From assembly GCA_015521765.1 (NCBI GenBank), contig WANO01000059.1:1-43750 (forward strand): a stretch of DNA of 43,750 nucleotides, in the 5' to 3' direction. Source of the stretch: Desulfurococcales archaeon (GTDB lineage Archaea > Thermoproteota > Thermoprotei_A > Sulfolobales > AG1). The notes beneath the pieces were generated by a model. That model worked only from the letters and a program-made list of their open reading frames with translations. It was not told where the DNA came from and ran no database searches. Positions 1 through 7,762 of the stretch are shown here, in pieces. Position 1 is the stretch's first letter; each line of letters opens with the position of its first letter. The position numbers were made by a program, and so were the translations under genes.

Positions 1-335
1 ACGTAAAGGTTGTGTTGGATTTCGTTGGTTCTCGGGGATCTATAGAGACATATATGGATCTTCTAGCCCCAAGAGGGCTATACGTTATCGTGGGCCTGGG
101 CTCTGCATATGGCCCAAGCATTCCTGTGCACCACATGGTTATTAGGGAGCTGTCTATATCCTCTGTGTTCTATGGCTCGATCCACGATCTCAGATCCGTT
201 GTGGACCTGGCCAGAAGAAAGGTGATAAACTATAGAGACTTCACCACGAAGATCACGCTGGACAGGGTTAATGAAGCCATGGAGAACCTCCATAGAGGCA
301 GAGCTGTGGGTAGGCAGGTAATAGAGTTTCGATAG
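1..335 (+). CDS. Zinc-type alcohol dehydrogenase, C-terminal part (5' end outside window)
   Basis: This is the C-terminal third of a medium-chain zinc alcohol dehydrogenase, which oxidises an alcohol with NAD(P)+. The frame is open to base 3, so the GTG at base 12 in the ORF track is an internal valine and the gene starts upstream of the window. What is visible is the end of the Rossmann domain (VLDFVGS, then LAPRGLYVIVGLG) followed by the family tail with VNEAMENL and GRAVGRQVI, which closely resembles the end of crenarchaeal ADHs. The catalytic zinc ligands lie outside the window, so the substrate cannot be judged. A TATA-like element right after the stop separates it from moeA. Confidence 0.85.
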   Translation, partial: VKVVLDFVGSRGSIETYMDLLAPRGLYVIVGLGSAYGPSIPVHHMVIRELSISSVFYGSIHDLRSVVDLARRKVINYRDFTTKITLDRVNEAMENLHRGRAVGRQVIEFR

Positions 336-344
336 GTATCAGCG

Positions 345-355
345 GTATATTTATT
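345..355 (+). promoter_or_regulatory. TATA-box promoter of moeA-mobA
   Basis: GTATATTTATT lies about 45 bases ahead of the TTG start of moeA. A transcript would begin near base 375, leaving a short leader. Placement is by eye from the archaeal TATA pattern. Confidence 0.45.
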
Positions 356-396
356 CTAGTTATTAGTAGCGATACACAATATTCACATCGGGTGTT

Positions 397-1593
397 TTGG
401 TGCTCATAGATCTAGAGGAGGCCCACAGAAGGATCAGGGAGGCGGGCTTTAGAGAGCCAAGTACCATAAAGCTGAAGACCCACGAGAGCTACGGAAAGAT
501 AATTGGGGAAGACATCAAGGCGCCTAAGGATATACCTAGCCACCCAGTATCGGCGATGGATGGCTACGCCATAAATAGCAGGGATCTAGCTAGATACGGC
601 AGGCTAAAGATTAGAGGGAAGATCTTTATAGGGGACACGCCGCCAGAGCTCAAGCCTGGAGAGGCATACTATATAGTTACTGGAGCACCGCTACCCTATG
701 GCGCGGACTCCATAGTTAGGGTGGAGGCCTCCAGGGTGGAGAATGGGTATATAGTTCCCGTTGAGAAGGTGTGGCCGGGCAAGGATGTTGTTTCTCCAGG
801 CGACGTGGTTAAGGGTGGTATGTACCTAGCTAGAAGAGGGGATCTTGTCGACCCCTACATGGTTTCCCTCCTACTCTATTCAGGAGTGTATGAGGTTCAT
901 GTCTATAGCTATAGCGTTGGGGTTCTAGCCGTGGGTAGCGAGCTCGCGAGGTACGACTCGGTGGAGGAGATAGGTGGATCTGGATCTATGGGGAGTAAAG
1001 TTGATAGCATATCACCCCTCATAATTGGTTTGCTTGGCTTCGGGTTCCCGAAATACCTGGGTGTATCGGTAGATAGTGAGGAATCCATATCAGAGGCCAT
1101 ATCGTCGGCGTTAGCGGAGCTCTATTCAGTTATAACTATAGGGGGGACCTCAGTCGGCGAGCGGGACCTCGTGAAGAAAGCAGTTAGAGAGCTGGGTGGG
1201 GAGCTGCTTTTTGAGGGTGTTAATGTTAATGTGCTGAAGAGAGGGTCTATAGGTGTTGTGGACGGGAAGCCGATAGCCATGCTTCCGGGACAGTGTGTCG
1301 CTGCAGCGGTCTTTTTCCATGAGTTCTACCTCCCTATAGTCTCTAGAGTTACCGGGTTGAGGCTTAATCTAGACGTGGCTGGCGTTTTAGGTGAGGATGT
1401 AGAGGTGGTTAGGAAGATGGATAGTCTCTACCTATTTAGGTATGGAGACGATGGTATGGTGTATCCGCTGAGGTGGGGTCCCGGGAGGTGCTTTGAGCTG
1501 GCTCAGGCATCCCTGTATGGGGTCTTGTCCAGGGGTAAGCTATATAGGAGGGGCTCTAAAGTTAGCTTGAGGAAATTGATTAGGTATGTCTAG
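397..1593 (+). CDS. moeA: Molybdopterin molybdenumtransferase MoeA
   Basis: MoeA inserts molybdate (or tungstate) into adenylated molybdopterin in the cytoplasm, the last step in making the basic cofactor. The 398-residue product has the MoeA landmarks in order: VSAMDGYA (51-58), the VTGAPLPYGAD block (about 94-104) and the GGTSVGERD loop near residue 250, ending in the small C-terminal barrel domain. Its length is that of a single-domain MoeA without the periplasmic-binding-protein fusion common in other archaea. The track start is TTG at 397; GTG at 400 is an equal alternative. The end overlaps mobA by 8 bases, so the two are very probably co-translated. Confidence 0.93.
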   Translation: MVLIDLEEAHRRIREAGFREPSTIKLKTHESYGKIIGEDIKAPKDIPSHPVSAMDGYAINSRDLARYGRLKIRGKIFIGDTPPELKPGEAYYIVTGAPLPYGADSIVRVEASRVENGYIVPVEKVWPGKDVVSPGDVVKGGMYLARRGDLVDPYMVSLLLYSGVYEVHVYSYSVGVLAVGSELARYDSVEEIGGSGSMGSKVDSISPLIIGLLGFGFPKYLGVSVDSEESISEAISSALAELYSVITIGGTSVGERDLVKKAVRELGGELLFEGVNVNVLKRGSIGVVDGKPIAMLPGQCVAAAVFFHEFYLPIVSRVTGLRLNLDVAGVLGEDVEVVRKMDSLYLFRYGDDGMVYPLRWGPGRCFELAQASLYGVLSRGKLYRRGSKVSLRKLIRYV

Positions 1594-2275
1594 GGTATAT
1601 AGCTATATAGATGTAGCCGGTATAGTGCTTGCTGGGGGAGCCTCCAGCAGGTTTGGTGTGTATAAGTGTTTGAGGGATATAGATCTTAAGCCCATGCTTC
1701 TGAGGGTTGTCCATGCTCTAGATCACGGTGTCGTCGTCGCTAAGAAAGGATACAGGCTTGGATATGTTGAGGATCTGCTTCGTAGATCCGGCTTCAAGAT
1801 AGTTTACGACGATACAGACAGCTATAACCCCATACACGGTATAAGGGCCGGTATAGAGTATGTGGAATCCGAAAGAGTATTTATTGCTGCATGCGACTAC
1901 CCATACCTCAAGATGGAGGTCCCCCGCTATCTCTGCTCAAAGGAGTTCGATGCCGTGGTCCCCTACGATATCGATATCCATGTTCTTCTTGGGTGCTATA
2001 GCTCAGACGCGTTGAGGATGCGGGTTCACAGTCTAGGTAGACCACTGGATATGCTTGTTTTATTCTCCAGGGTCTATCTCGTGGGTACTGAGGAACTTAA
2101 GATGATTGATCCCTATTTGAGATCGTTGATAAATGTGAACTATCCGAACTACGTGTCTAGCTATAGGTACGATGTCTCGACACCCTCTCTCGCTCTCTAC
2201 AGTAGGTACGATGTAGCCGCTGTGGTGAGGAGAATTAGATCTATGGCAAGGGCGCTTGATCCCATGGAATATTAA
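1586..2275 (+). CDS. mobA: Molybdenum cofactor guanylyltransferase-like protein (MobA family)
   Basis: MobA-type nucleotidyltransferases attach GMP (or CMP) to the molybdenum cofactor. The N-terminal LAGGASSRFG (15-24), with a lysine three residues on, is the nucleotide-binding signature. HGIRAGIEY and the acidic ACDYPYL segment match the family's later motifs. The product has 229 residues, slightly longer than bacterial MobA, with a less recognisable C-terminal third. The ATG start overlaps the moeA stop, and that pairing supports a cofactor role over other NTP-transferase functions. MobA and the related CTP-using MocA cannot be separated by eye. Confidence 0.85.
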   Translation: MSRVYSYIDVAGIVLAGGASSRFGVYKCLRDIDLKPMLLRVVHALDHGVVVAKKGYRLGYVEDLLRRSGFKIVYDDTDSYNPIHGIRAGIEYVESERVFIAACDYPYLKMEVPRYLCSKEFDAVVPYDIDIHVLLGCYSSDALRMRVHSLGRPLDMLVLFSRVYLVGTEELKMIDPYLRSLINVNYPNYVSSYRYDVSTPSLALYSRYDVAAVVRRIRSMARALDPMEY

Positions 2276-2374
2276 TAAATTAATACCATGTGTCTAGAGG
2301 GCGGGCTGGGTTCTTACCCATGATAGATTATATTGTGGATATGTATGGAGCCAATATATTAGGTGGTGCCACCC

Positions 2375-2686
2375 ATGATTATAGTGAGGACCAAGCTTAA
2401 CTCGGAGGATTATAAGCTGTTTAAGAATCTCTGTGAGAGTAATGGGCTCACTATATATGAGTGTGTGAGAAGAGCTATCCTAACCTATATGCAGGTTGAG
2501 TATTCGAGGCATCCTCTAATTAGATCTGTTTCATTGAGCGGTGACGAGGATAGGGATAGCGATCTCGACAGCTATAACGATCCTCTGGCCATAAACAAGT
2601 TTCTCTATGATCTCGATAGAAGGATCAATAATATAGAGAGCAAGCTAAGCATGCTTATCTATTCTTTAAATAGATCTAAAAAATAG
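2375..2686 (+). CDS. Small ribbon-helix-helix-like protein with C-terminal coiled coil
   Basis: The product has about 103 residues and a two-part layout. The N-terminus (IIVRTKLNSEDYKLF, then LTIYECVRRAILTYM) has the strand-helix-helix pattern of ribbon-helix-helix DNA-binding proteins. The last 25 residues form a heptad-like helix (DRRINNIESKLSML), with an acidic D/S-rich linker between them. The track begins at GTG 2363, but AGGTGG at 2361-2366 is a good ribosome binding site eight bases before ATG 2375, so I choose that start. No antitoxin-style partner follows; the next gene is convergent. DNA binding is an inference from fold pattern; no specific family is recognised. Confidence 0.6.
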   Translation: MIIVRTKLNSEDYKLFKNLCESNGLTIYECVRRAILTYMQVEYSRHPLIRSVSLSGDEDRDSDLDSYNDPLAINKFLYDLDRRINNIESKLSMLIYSLNRSKK

Positions 2687-2691
2687 CCGGT

Positions 2692-3462
2692 TTACTCATA
2701 TATATTTAGATCCAGATCGTTTATGAAGTCCGTGTATTCGCGGTCCCTTATAAGCTTCTGGTATGCTTCATCATAGTTTTTCGATGTTACGATGTATTCG
2801 CCAAGGTATCTAGCTATGAATCCAGCTATATCCTCTATTCTATCCAGGGGTATCTCGCCATCAAGTAGCAGGTCTAGAAGCTCTACCGGTGTAGGTATGA
2901 GCGGCTTTTTGGCGAGTAGCTTTCTGTGTGTTTTTAGTGTTTTTAGTGCGTTTTTGAAGAGCTTGTACTCGTCCAGGATAATCAGATCGTTGCTTCTCAC
3001 AGATTTAAGTATGTCTGTCTGGTCATCTCTAGATCTATATATCTTGATCCATTCGACAGGCTTAACCCCCCTACCGCCAGTGATCCTGTACCTGAGTACA
3101 AGCTCAGCCAACCTATAGCCTATCTCCTGGGATCTAATATAGCTCTGATCACTAAGATAGCAGTTGAGGTCTTTGTGCGGATACTGATTAACCATCTGGG
3201 AGATCTTGACTAGAAGCTCCCTCCACACCCTTAGATGGGCCCTACCCATATACCTTAAAGCTATCTCGTTGAGGTCACTGTATGTCGCGTCACTCCTCCT
3301 CAGACCGGCCAGAGCTATTTCATAGCATAAGTTTCTCGGTAGAGGTAACGCTATTGTTTCTACATGGTCTAGATAGCTGTCCAGAATCTCCGTTACTCTA
3401 TGTACAGCGGACTCTATAAAGGGCATTCCAACAACGAGCTTGTCTTTGGTCATGACCAGCAT
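2692..3462 (-). CDS. Conserved-looking alpha-helical protein, function unknown
   Basis: I do not recognise this 256-residue protein. It has no signal peptide or membrane segment and looks mostly helical, with charged, soluble composition (for example DILKSVRSNDLIILDEYKLF). No catalytic motif stands out. The start is ATG at 3462; the ATG four codons in (MTKDK) is an alternative. It is divergent from the ATP-cone gene across a 75-base shared promoter region and convergent with the ribbon-helix-helix gene, whose stop lies 5 bases from its own. Codon use resembles its neighbours, so recent transfer is not indicated. Confidence 0.7.
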   Translation of the reverse strand: MLVMTKDKLVVGMPFIESAVHRVTEILDSYLDHVETIALPLPRNLCYEIALAGLRRSDATYSDLNEIALRYMGRAHLRVWRELLVKISQMVNQYPHKDLNCYLSDQSYIRSQEIGYRLAELVLRYRITGGRGVKPVEWIKIYRSRDDQTDILKSVRSNDLIILDEYKLFKNALKTLKTHRKLLAKKPLIPTPVELLDLLLDGEIPLDRIEDIAGFIARYLGEYIVTSKNYDEAYQKLIRDREYTDFINDLDLNIYE

Positions 3463-3482
3463 TTTTTATTTGTTATAAAGAG

Positions 3483-3503
3483 GGTTTAAATACTTTATAT
3501 ATT
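3483..3503. promoter_or_regulatory. Shared divergent promoter region (TATA elements)
   Basis: The T/A-rich block TTTAAATACTTTATATATT contains TATA elements readable on both strands. On the plus strand they precede the GAGG ribosome binding site at 3524 and ATG 3538. On the minus strand AGTATTTAAA sits about 27 bases from ATG 3462, as for a leaderless transcript. Confidence 0.5.
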
Positions 3504-3537
3504 ATTACTCGATTATCTATTTTGAGGATGTCCGGCT

Positions 3538-3816
3538 ATGAAGGTTATTAAGAGAGACGGATCTAGAGAGGAGTTCGCTGTCGAGAAGGTTGTTGTGAGC
3601 TGCATGAAGACTGGCGCCCCTCTCGATGTGGCTAGGAAGATTGGTAAGATTGTTGAGGGCAGGCTGCTTGATAAGGGTGTTGAGGAGGTTTCGGCTAAGG
3701 AGCTTACGAAAATGATCCTTGAGCTCCTTAAGAGGGAGAACGAGGAGTGGTATAGGAACTGGATAGTGTTTGATAGAGCCGTTAAGAGGAGAAGAACCGA
3801 GGAGGAGCTGAAGTAG
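3538..3816 (+). CDS. Stand-alone ATP-cone domain protein
   Basis: The 92 residues are almost entirely one ATP-cone, the ATP/dATP-sensing domain found at the N-terminus of ribonucleotide reductases and in NrdR. It opens with the canonical VIKRDGSREEF and continues with the helical part (VVSCMKTGAPLDVARKIGKIV and the ELTKMILELLKREN segment). There is no NrdR zinc ribbon and no reductase catalytic domain, so by itself it can only bind nucleotide and partners. A GAGG ribosome binding site lies 10 bases before ATG. The following 96 bases up to thpR contain another A/T-rich promoter, so it is probably monocistronic. A role in sensing nucleotide levels is inferred from the domain alone. Confidence 0.8.
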   Translation: MKVIKRDGSREEFAVEKVVVSCMKTGAPLDVARKIGKIVEGRLLDKGVEEVSAKELTKMILELLKRENEEWYRNWIVFDRAVKRRRTEEELK

Positions 3817-3912
3817 AGTTTAAACAGATACATATTGCCTAATGTGCTTAGTGCGTGTAGCTTAGCTATATTTATCTATCCTCTTAAATTATTTAATTTC
3901 TAGGATGTGGAT

Positions 3913-4476
3913 ATGATAAGGGCTTTTATAGCTGTGGAGATCGAGGATAGCGATGTTCTTTCAAGGATAGTGAAGGTGAAGAACGAGATAGCCTCGTCTG
4001 GGGCTGATGTGAAGCCTGTTGAGGACGAGAATATACACCTCACCCTAAGGTTTCTTGGCGAGTTCCCTGAGTCGGATCTATCGATTGTCCAGGGCGTTAT
4101 GGAGGATCTTAAGCGGTTTAGAAACTTCAAGATGCATGTTAAGGGTGTGGGTGTTTTTCCAAGCATACTTAGGCCCCGTGTCGTCTGGGTTGGCGTGTCC
4201 GAAGGTACCGATCAGCTTAGAGCCATCAGGAGGGCGATTGATACAGGGCTTGTTGGTGGTAGATTCCATAGGGATCAGCATGAGTTCACCCCACACATAA
4301 CTCTGGCTAGGGTTAGGGGATCTAGAAATATAGATAAGCTGATCGATGTAGTAAACATGTTCAGAGACCACGACTTCGGGTGGTCCCCAGTAACTAGGGT
4401 TGTGCTGAAGAGAAGCACCCTAACCCCTAGAGGGCCTATATATAGCGATATCATGGGTGTCGATCTGATTGAGTGA
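3913..4476 (+). CDS. thpR: RNA 2',3'-cyclic phosphodiesterase (ThpR/LigT, 2H family)
   Basis: 2H phosphodiesterases of this family open 2',3'-cyclic phosphates on RNA ends, as arise in tRNA splicing. Both catalytic HxT motifs are present: HLTLRFLGE near residue 44 and HITLARVRG near residue 130. The N-terminus (MIRAFIAVEI) fits ATG 3913; GTG 3907 in the track adds two residues. CTTAAATTA about 27 bases upstream suggests a near-leaderless transcript. The stop overlaps the TTG start of cca by 8 bases, so the two RNA-end enzymes are probably made together. Confidence 0.9.
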   Translation: MIRAFIAVEIEDSDVLSRIVKVKNEIASSGADVKPVEDENIHLTLRFLGEFPESDLSIVQGVMEDLKRFRNFKMHVKGVGVFPSILRPRVVWVGVSEGTDQLRAIRRAIDTGLVGGRFHRDQHEFTPHITLARVRGSRNIDKLIDVVNMFRDHDFGWSPVTRVVLKRSTLTPRGPIYSDIMGVDLIE

Positions 4477-5884
4477 GAAGCTCAAAAAAATCATCGAAGA
4501 CGCTAAGCCTAGGCTTAGGCCTAGCAGCGATGAGGTTGAGCGCGGCAAAAAGGTCTATAGCCTGATCGAGTCGAGACTGAAGGAGGCTTTCAGAGACTAC
4601 GGCTTCGAGATAACCCTTCAAGGGTCTTTCGCTAAGGGAACGGCTTTATCGGGAGATCTGGATCTAGACGTCTTCGTGCTTATCCCGAAGGAATACGGGA
4701 AAAAGTGGATTAAGGAGAACTTCATCTCTATGGCTCTAGAAGCCGTCAGGGACCTCAACCCTGGGGTTAGGTATGCTGAGCACCCCTATATCAGGGTGAG
4801 TGTCGATGGTGTTGAGGCCGATATTGTTCCAGCATTGAAAGTTTCAAGGGGCTCCGAGGCTGAGACAGCTACGGATAGGACCCCTTACCACACAGAGTTT
4901 GTTTTGAGGCATATGGATGAGTCGCTTAGAGATGAGGTTAGGTTGCTGAAGAGATTTATGAAGGTCGCCAACGTTTATGGTGCTGAGGTGAGGGTTGGGG
5001 GCTTCTCAGGGTACCTGGTTGAGCTTCTAATCATCAAATACGGATCATTCATTAGGGTTGTGGAGGACGCAGCATACAGGTGGAGGATCCCTGTAGAAAT
5101 ATATTTGGAGGGGTACTCGGATGCGATGGAGGATATCAAGAACATATATAGGGATTCAGCTATGTTTTTCCCCGACCCCGTCGATCCAAAGAGAAACGTC
5201 GCCGCCGCTGTATCGAGGAAAACACTATCTAAATTCATTGTTGCCTCGAAGCTCTTCCTCGATGATCCAAGCGACTCCTACTTCTTTCCAAAAGAACCTG
5301 GGCTGGATGTGGGCTCCATAGAAAAGATCTACTGTAGCGGAAGCCAATGCACCTGTCCAGTTGGTGTAGTGGTTAGGCTCAACAGCAGTGAGTCGCCAGA
5401 CAACATATGGGGTGAGATCAAAAGGATCGCCAGAAGACTATACAGGTCTCTAGAATCAGAAGGCTATGAGCCCCTCAGATACGGCTTTTTCTGGAACGAG
5501 CAGGGGGATCTTGGATTGATATACGTGGAGTTTAGGGACTGCATGTTTAGAGATCGGAAAATAGTTACTGGCCCCCCAGCACACGCTAGAGACTCGCTCA
5601 GGTTCATTAAGAAGCAGCTTAGCGGTGGATACGGGTTCTGGATAGATGATAGCGGGAGGGTTAAGGGTTACAGGAGCTGGAGATATGGATCGGTAACTGA
5701 TCTTATAGAGGCTAAGAAGCATCTGTTCACGGGTAAAAACATATATGGTGTTGCCAAAGTGGTTACTGGAATTAGAGATCTAGCTAAACTATTCGGAGAT
5801 AGAAGCTATAGGGAGTGGCTTATAGAGGAGGTTCTTGGCATACCCAAATACCTCTGGGACAGGTTCCAGCAGACGCTAATGTAG
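4469..5884 (+). CDS. cca: CCA-adding tRNA nucleotidyltransferase (archaeal class I)
   Basis: The enzyme adds CCA to tRNA 3' ends, which matters here because the tRNA gene in this window does not encode CCA. The polymerase-beta type active site is clear: GSFAKGT followed by the DLDLDVFV carboxylates near residues 51-69, and a third carboxylate in VEADIVPAL. The 471 residues are close to the class I archaeal length, with the expected tail and RNA-binding domains after residue 300. The start is TTG 4469, overlapping thpR. A CSGSQCTC cysteine cluster in the tail region is unusual and could be a structural disulphide or metal site. Confidence 0.92.
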   Translation: MSEKLKKIIEDAKPRLRPSSDEVERGKKVYSLIESRLKEAFRDYGFEITLQGSFAKGTALSGDLDLDVFVLIPKEYGKKWIKENFISMALEAVRDLNPGVRYAEHPYIRVSVDGVEADIVPALKVSRGSEAETATDRTPYHTEFVLRHMDESLRDEVRLLKRFMKVANVYGAEVRVGGFSGYLVELLIIKYGSFIRVVEDAAYRWRIPVEIYLEGYSDAMEDIKNIYRDSAMFFPDPVDPKRNVAAAVSRKTLSKFIVASKLFLDDPSDSYFFPKEPGLDVGSIEKIYCSGSQCTCPVGVVVRLNSSESPDNIWGEIKRIARRLYRSLESEGYEPLRYGFFWNEQGDLGLIYVEFRDCMFRDRKIVTGPPAHARDSLRFIKKQLSGGYGFWIDDSGRVKGYRSWRYGSVTDLIEAKKHLFTGKNIYGVAKVVTGIRDLAKLFGDRSYREWLIEEVLGIPKYLWDRFQQTLM

Positions 5885-5924
5885 CTTTGCTCTGTATCCA
5901 TGTATCTACAGTGATCTCCAGACA

Positions 5925-6092
5925 TTGCTGCTCACATCGGCGACACCTAAACCAGTTACGGATCAACATGCAAGGAAGCTAGCCGCCTCAATAGATTTAG
6001 GCATCTTCAAAGATACAGGGGCGGTAACGATAAAGATATCTAAAGCTCCTTGTGGAGGTCCTCAAACACCTCGATCTCCTCTGGATTTCTAG
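5925..6092 (+). other. Intergenic stretch with a possible 55-codon ORF or gene remnant
   Basis: The 155 bases between cca and the convergent CoA operon hold an open frame from TTG 5925 that runs 53 bases into the 3' end of the opposite gene. Its middle reads like protein (ARKLAASIDLGIFKDTG) with local codon choice, but there is no ribosome binding site or TATA box close by. It could be a decayed gene tail, a real small protein or chance. Confidence 0.2.
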
Positions 6093-6843
6093 CTAGATGC
6101 ATCAATCTATCCGCTATACACCTTATAGCCTCAGCCAGAACCTCTCTATTATCGTAGCCCTTCAGCAGGTTCTCAAGGGACCCCCTACTATGGTTCCTCA
6201 ACCTCGCCACCTCCCTAATCAACGCATCTAGAGCCCTAACGACATTATCTACAATAGTTATGTTTGCCATTCTCGCTGTTCTAGACAGTGGATTAAGATC
6301 TATAGCAACAACAAACTTGCCCAGCCTTCTAAGAGCCTCAGTCCTGTCCCCGTCCTCAAGCATAACCAAAACGACATCAGCTTTCAGTATTCCTCGAGAG
6401 CTCACAAGCCTTCTATCGCTAGATAACCCAGGAACACCCTCAACAACATCATCCACACCTACAACATCTCTAGCCCCAAACTCAGCTAGCTTCTCAGCGA
6501 TAAGCCGTGCACGTCTCTCGCTTCTGTGGAAGAGATTAACCTCTATAACAGCATCAATAGCTTTAGATAGCCTAACTATATGTTCAGCGGCTAGAGCGGC
6601 CGAATTACCGTTCACGCTTATCACGGGGTACGATGCCATCAGGAGTGATGCGGCAGCAGCCCTAATAGCCTTCATCGCCGGCTCGATCGTTTTCTCCCCT
6701 ATAAGGTAGTCGAAGCACTCCCCACGACCATGCGCTATGAGTCCTTGCGGAACTACGATGCCTTTTCTAAAGTCCTCGACAAGCTTCTCCCTAAGTATGA
6801 GAGACTCTCTTCTCGGGTGATCCTCTGGTATGTGGCTCAACAC
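6040..6843 (-). CDS. Archaeal phosphopantothenate synthetase (4-phosphopantoate--beta-alanine ligase)
   Basis: This is the archaeal-only enzyme that joins 4-phosphopantoate to beta-alanine with ATP. It replaces the bacterial order of pantothenate synthesis then phosphorylation. Family hallmarks are HIPEDHPRRESL at the start, GLIAHGRGECFDYLIGE around 37-53 and ISVNGNSAALAAEH near residue 76. The 267 residues match the family. Its conserved N-terminus lies inside the end of the upstream pantoate kinase gene, so the 53-base overlap is real and suggests coupled translation. It is the last gene of the CoA operon. Confidence 0.92.
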   Translation of the reverse strand: MLSHIPEDHPRRESLILREKLVEDFRKGIVVPQGLIAHGRGECFDYLIGEKTIEPAMKAIRAAAASLLMASYPVISVNGNSAALAAEHIVRLSKAIDAVIEVNLFHRSERRARLIAEKLAEFGARDVVGVDDVVEGVPGLSSDRRLVSSRGILKADVVLVMLEDGDRTEALRRLGKFVVAIDLNPLSRTARMANITIVDNVVRALDALIREVARLRNHSRGSLENLLKGYDNREVLAEAIRCIADRLMHLARNPEEIEVFEDLHKEL

Positions 6844-7762
6844 TCTCTACCCTGAATCTCTTTCGTGTCAGCCTGTATATACCCAGGTAATCCAGATCTA
6901 GATCCCGCGCAACAGACAGTATAGGTTCGGAAACACCACCCACATCTCTACGGCCATAGACAAATATTAGGAGGAGCCTCTTTTTAACGAAGTACCCCGC
7001 AACCTCCCCCCTTCTAATTGAAGATCCCAAATGCTTCTTCAGCAAGTCCTCCAGATCGCTGGTTAGAAAGCCCACATTCCTAGAGAATCGCTGGGACTCT
7101 CCAATGAATCTATCTATAGATGGATCACGGATAAAAGAGCTGAATGCACGCTCCCCATACAGCTTGAACCTATCCATCAAACCCCTAAGCATATCCCTGG
7201 TGCTGTAGCCGCTCCTAAACCCCAAAACAAAAACCAGGAGCCCCTCACCAGGATCTATAGAGATAACCTCTCCCACCCCGGGACCCCCGGGCTTCAACCT
7301 AACAACCAGGCCGCCTCCAGTAGTTAATGCAGCCACATCCCCCAAGCCCGTGAGGGAGTAGACCTCATATATATGTGCGTATCTCGATGCTTCGCTATAT
7401 AGCTTGGAGGGGTCCCCTGAACCTGCGCTAGTGGATAGAGCTGAGTATATGTAGCTCAGCGAGGATACAGCACTGAGAGCGCCCCCATAGCCTATGGGTA
7501 CGGGAGAGTCTATATATATAGATACCTTGGCCAGCCCCCTGAAGTCTTTGGCAAATCTCTCTACGGGATCTATATGGATACATCTATTATTGATGTAGGT
7601 ATAGCAGATCTCTCTCCCACCCAGATCCTCTAGAACCACAGACCCAGCACTGATTTCTGGTGCTAGAAGCACACCAGCACCGATAGAGCCTGACTTGAGA
7701 GGATCACTGTCTATGGCTGGCTTCCAAAAACCGGAAACATGTAGCGGTGCCCTATATATCAT
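6791..7762 (-). CDS. Pantoate kinase (GHMP family, archaeal CoA pathway)
   Basis: Pantoate kinase phosphorylates pantoate to 4-phosphopantoate, the substrate of the next enzyme in this operon. The protein is a GHMP kinase with PVPIGYGGALSAVSSLSY (about 89-106) in place of the usual PxxxGLGSS loop, and TGLGDVAALTTGGGLVVR (about 138) as the second nucleotide-binding region. The length of 323 residues is normal. ATG 7762 overlaps the panB stop as ATGA, a classic coupling arrangement. The order panE-panB-kinase-ligase matches the reaction order of the pathway, which is strong support. Confidence 0.92.
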   Translation of the reverse strand: MIYRAPLHVSGFWKPAIDSDPLKSGSIGAGVLLAPEISAGSVVLEDLGGREICYTYINNRCIHIDPVERFAKDFRGLAKVSIYIDSPVPIGYGGALSAVSSLSYIYSALSTSAGSGDPSKLYSEASRYAHIYEVYSLTGLGDVAALTTGGGLVVRLKPGGPGVGEVISIDPGEGLLVFVLGFRSGYSTRDMLRGLMDRFKLYGERAFSSFIRDPSIDRFIGESQRFSRNVGFLTSDLEDLLKKHLGSSIRRGEVAGYFVKKRLLLIFVYGRRDVGGVSEPILSVARDLDLDYLGIYRLTRKRFRVESVEPHTRGSPEKRVSHT

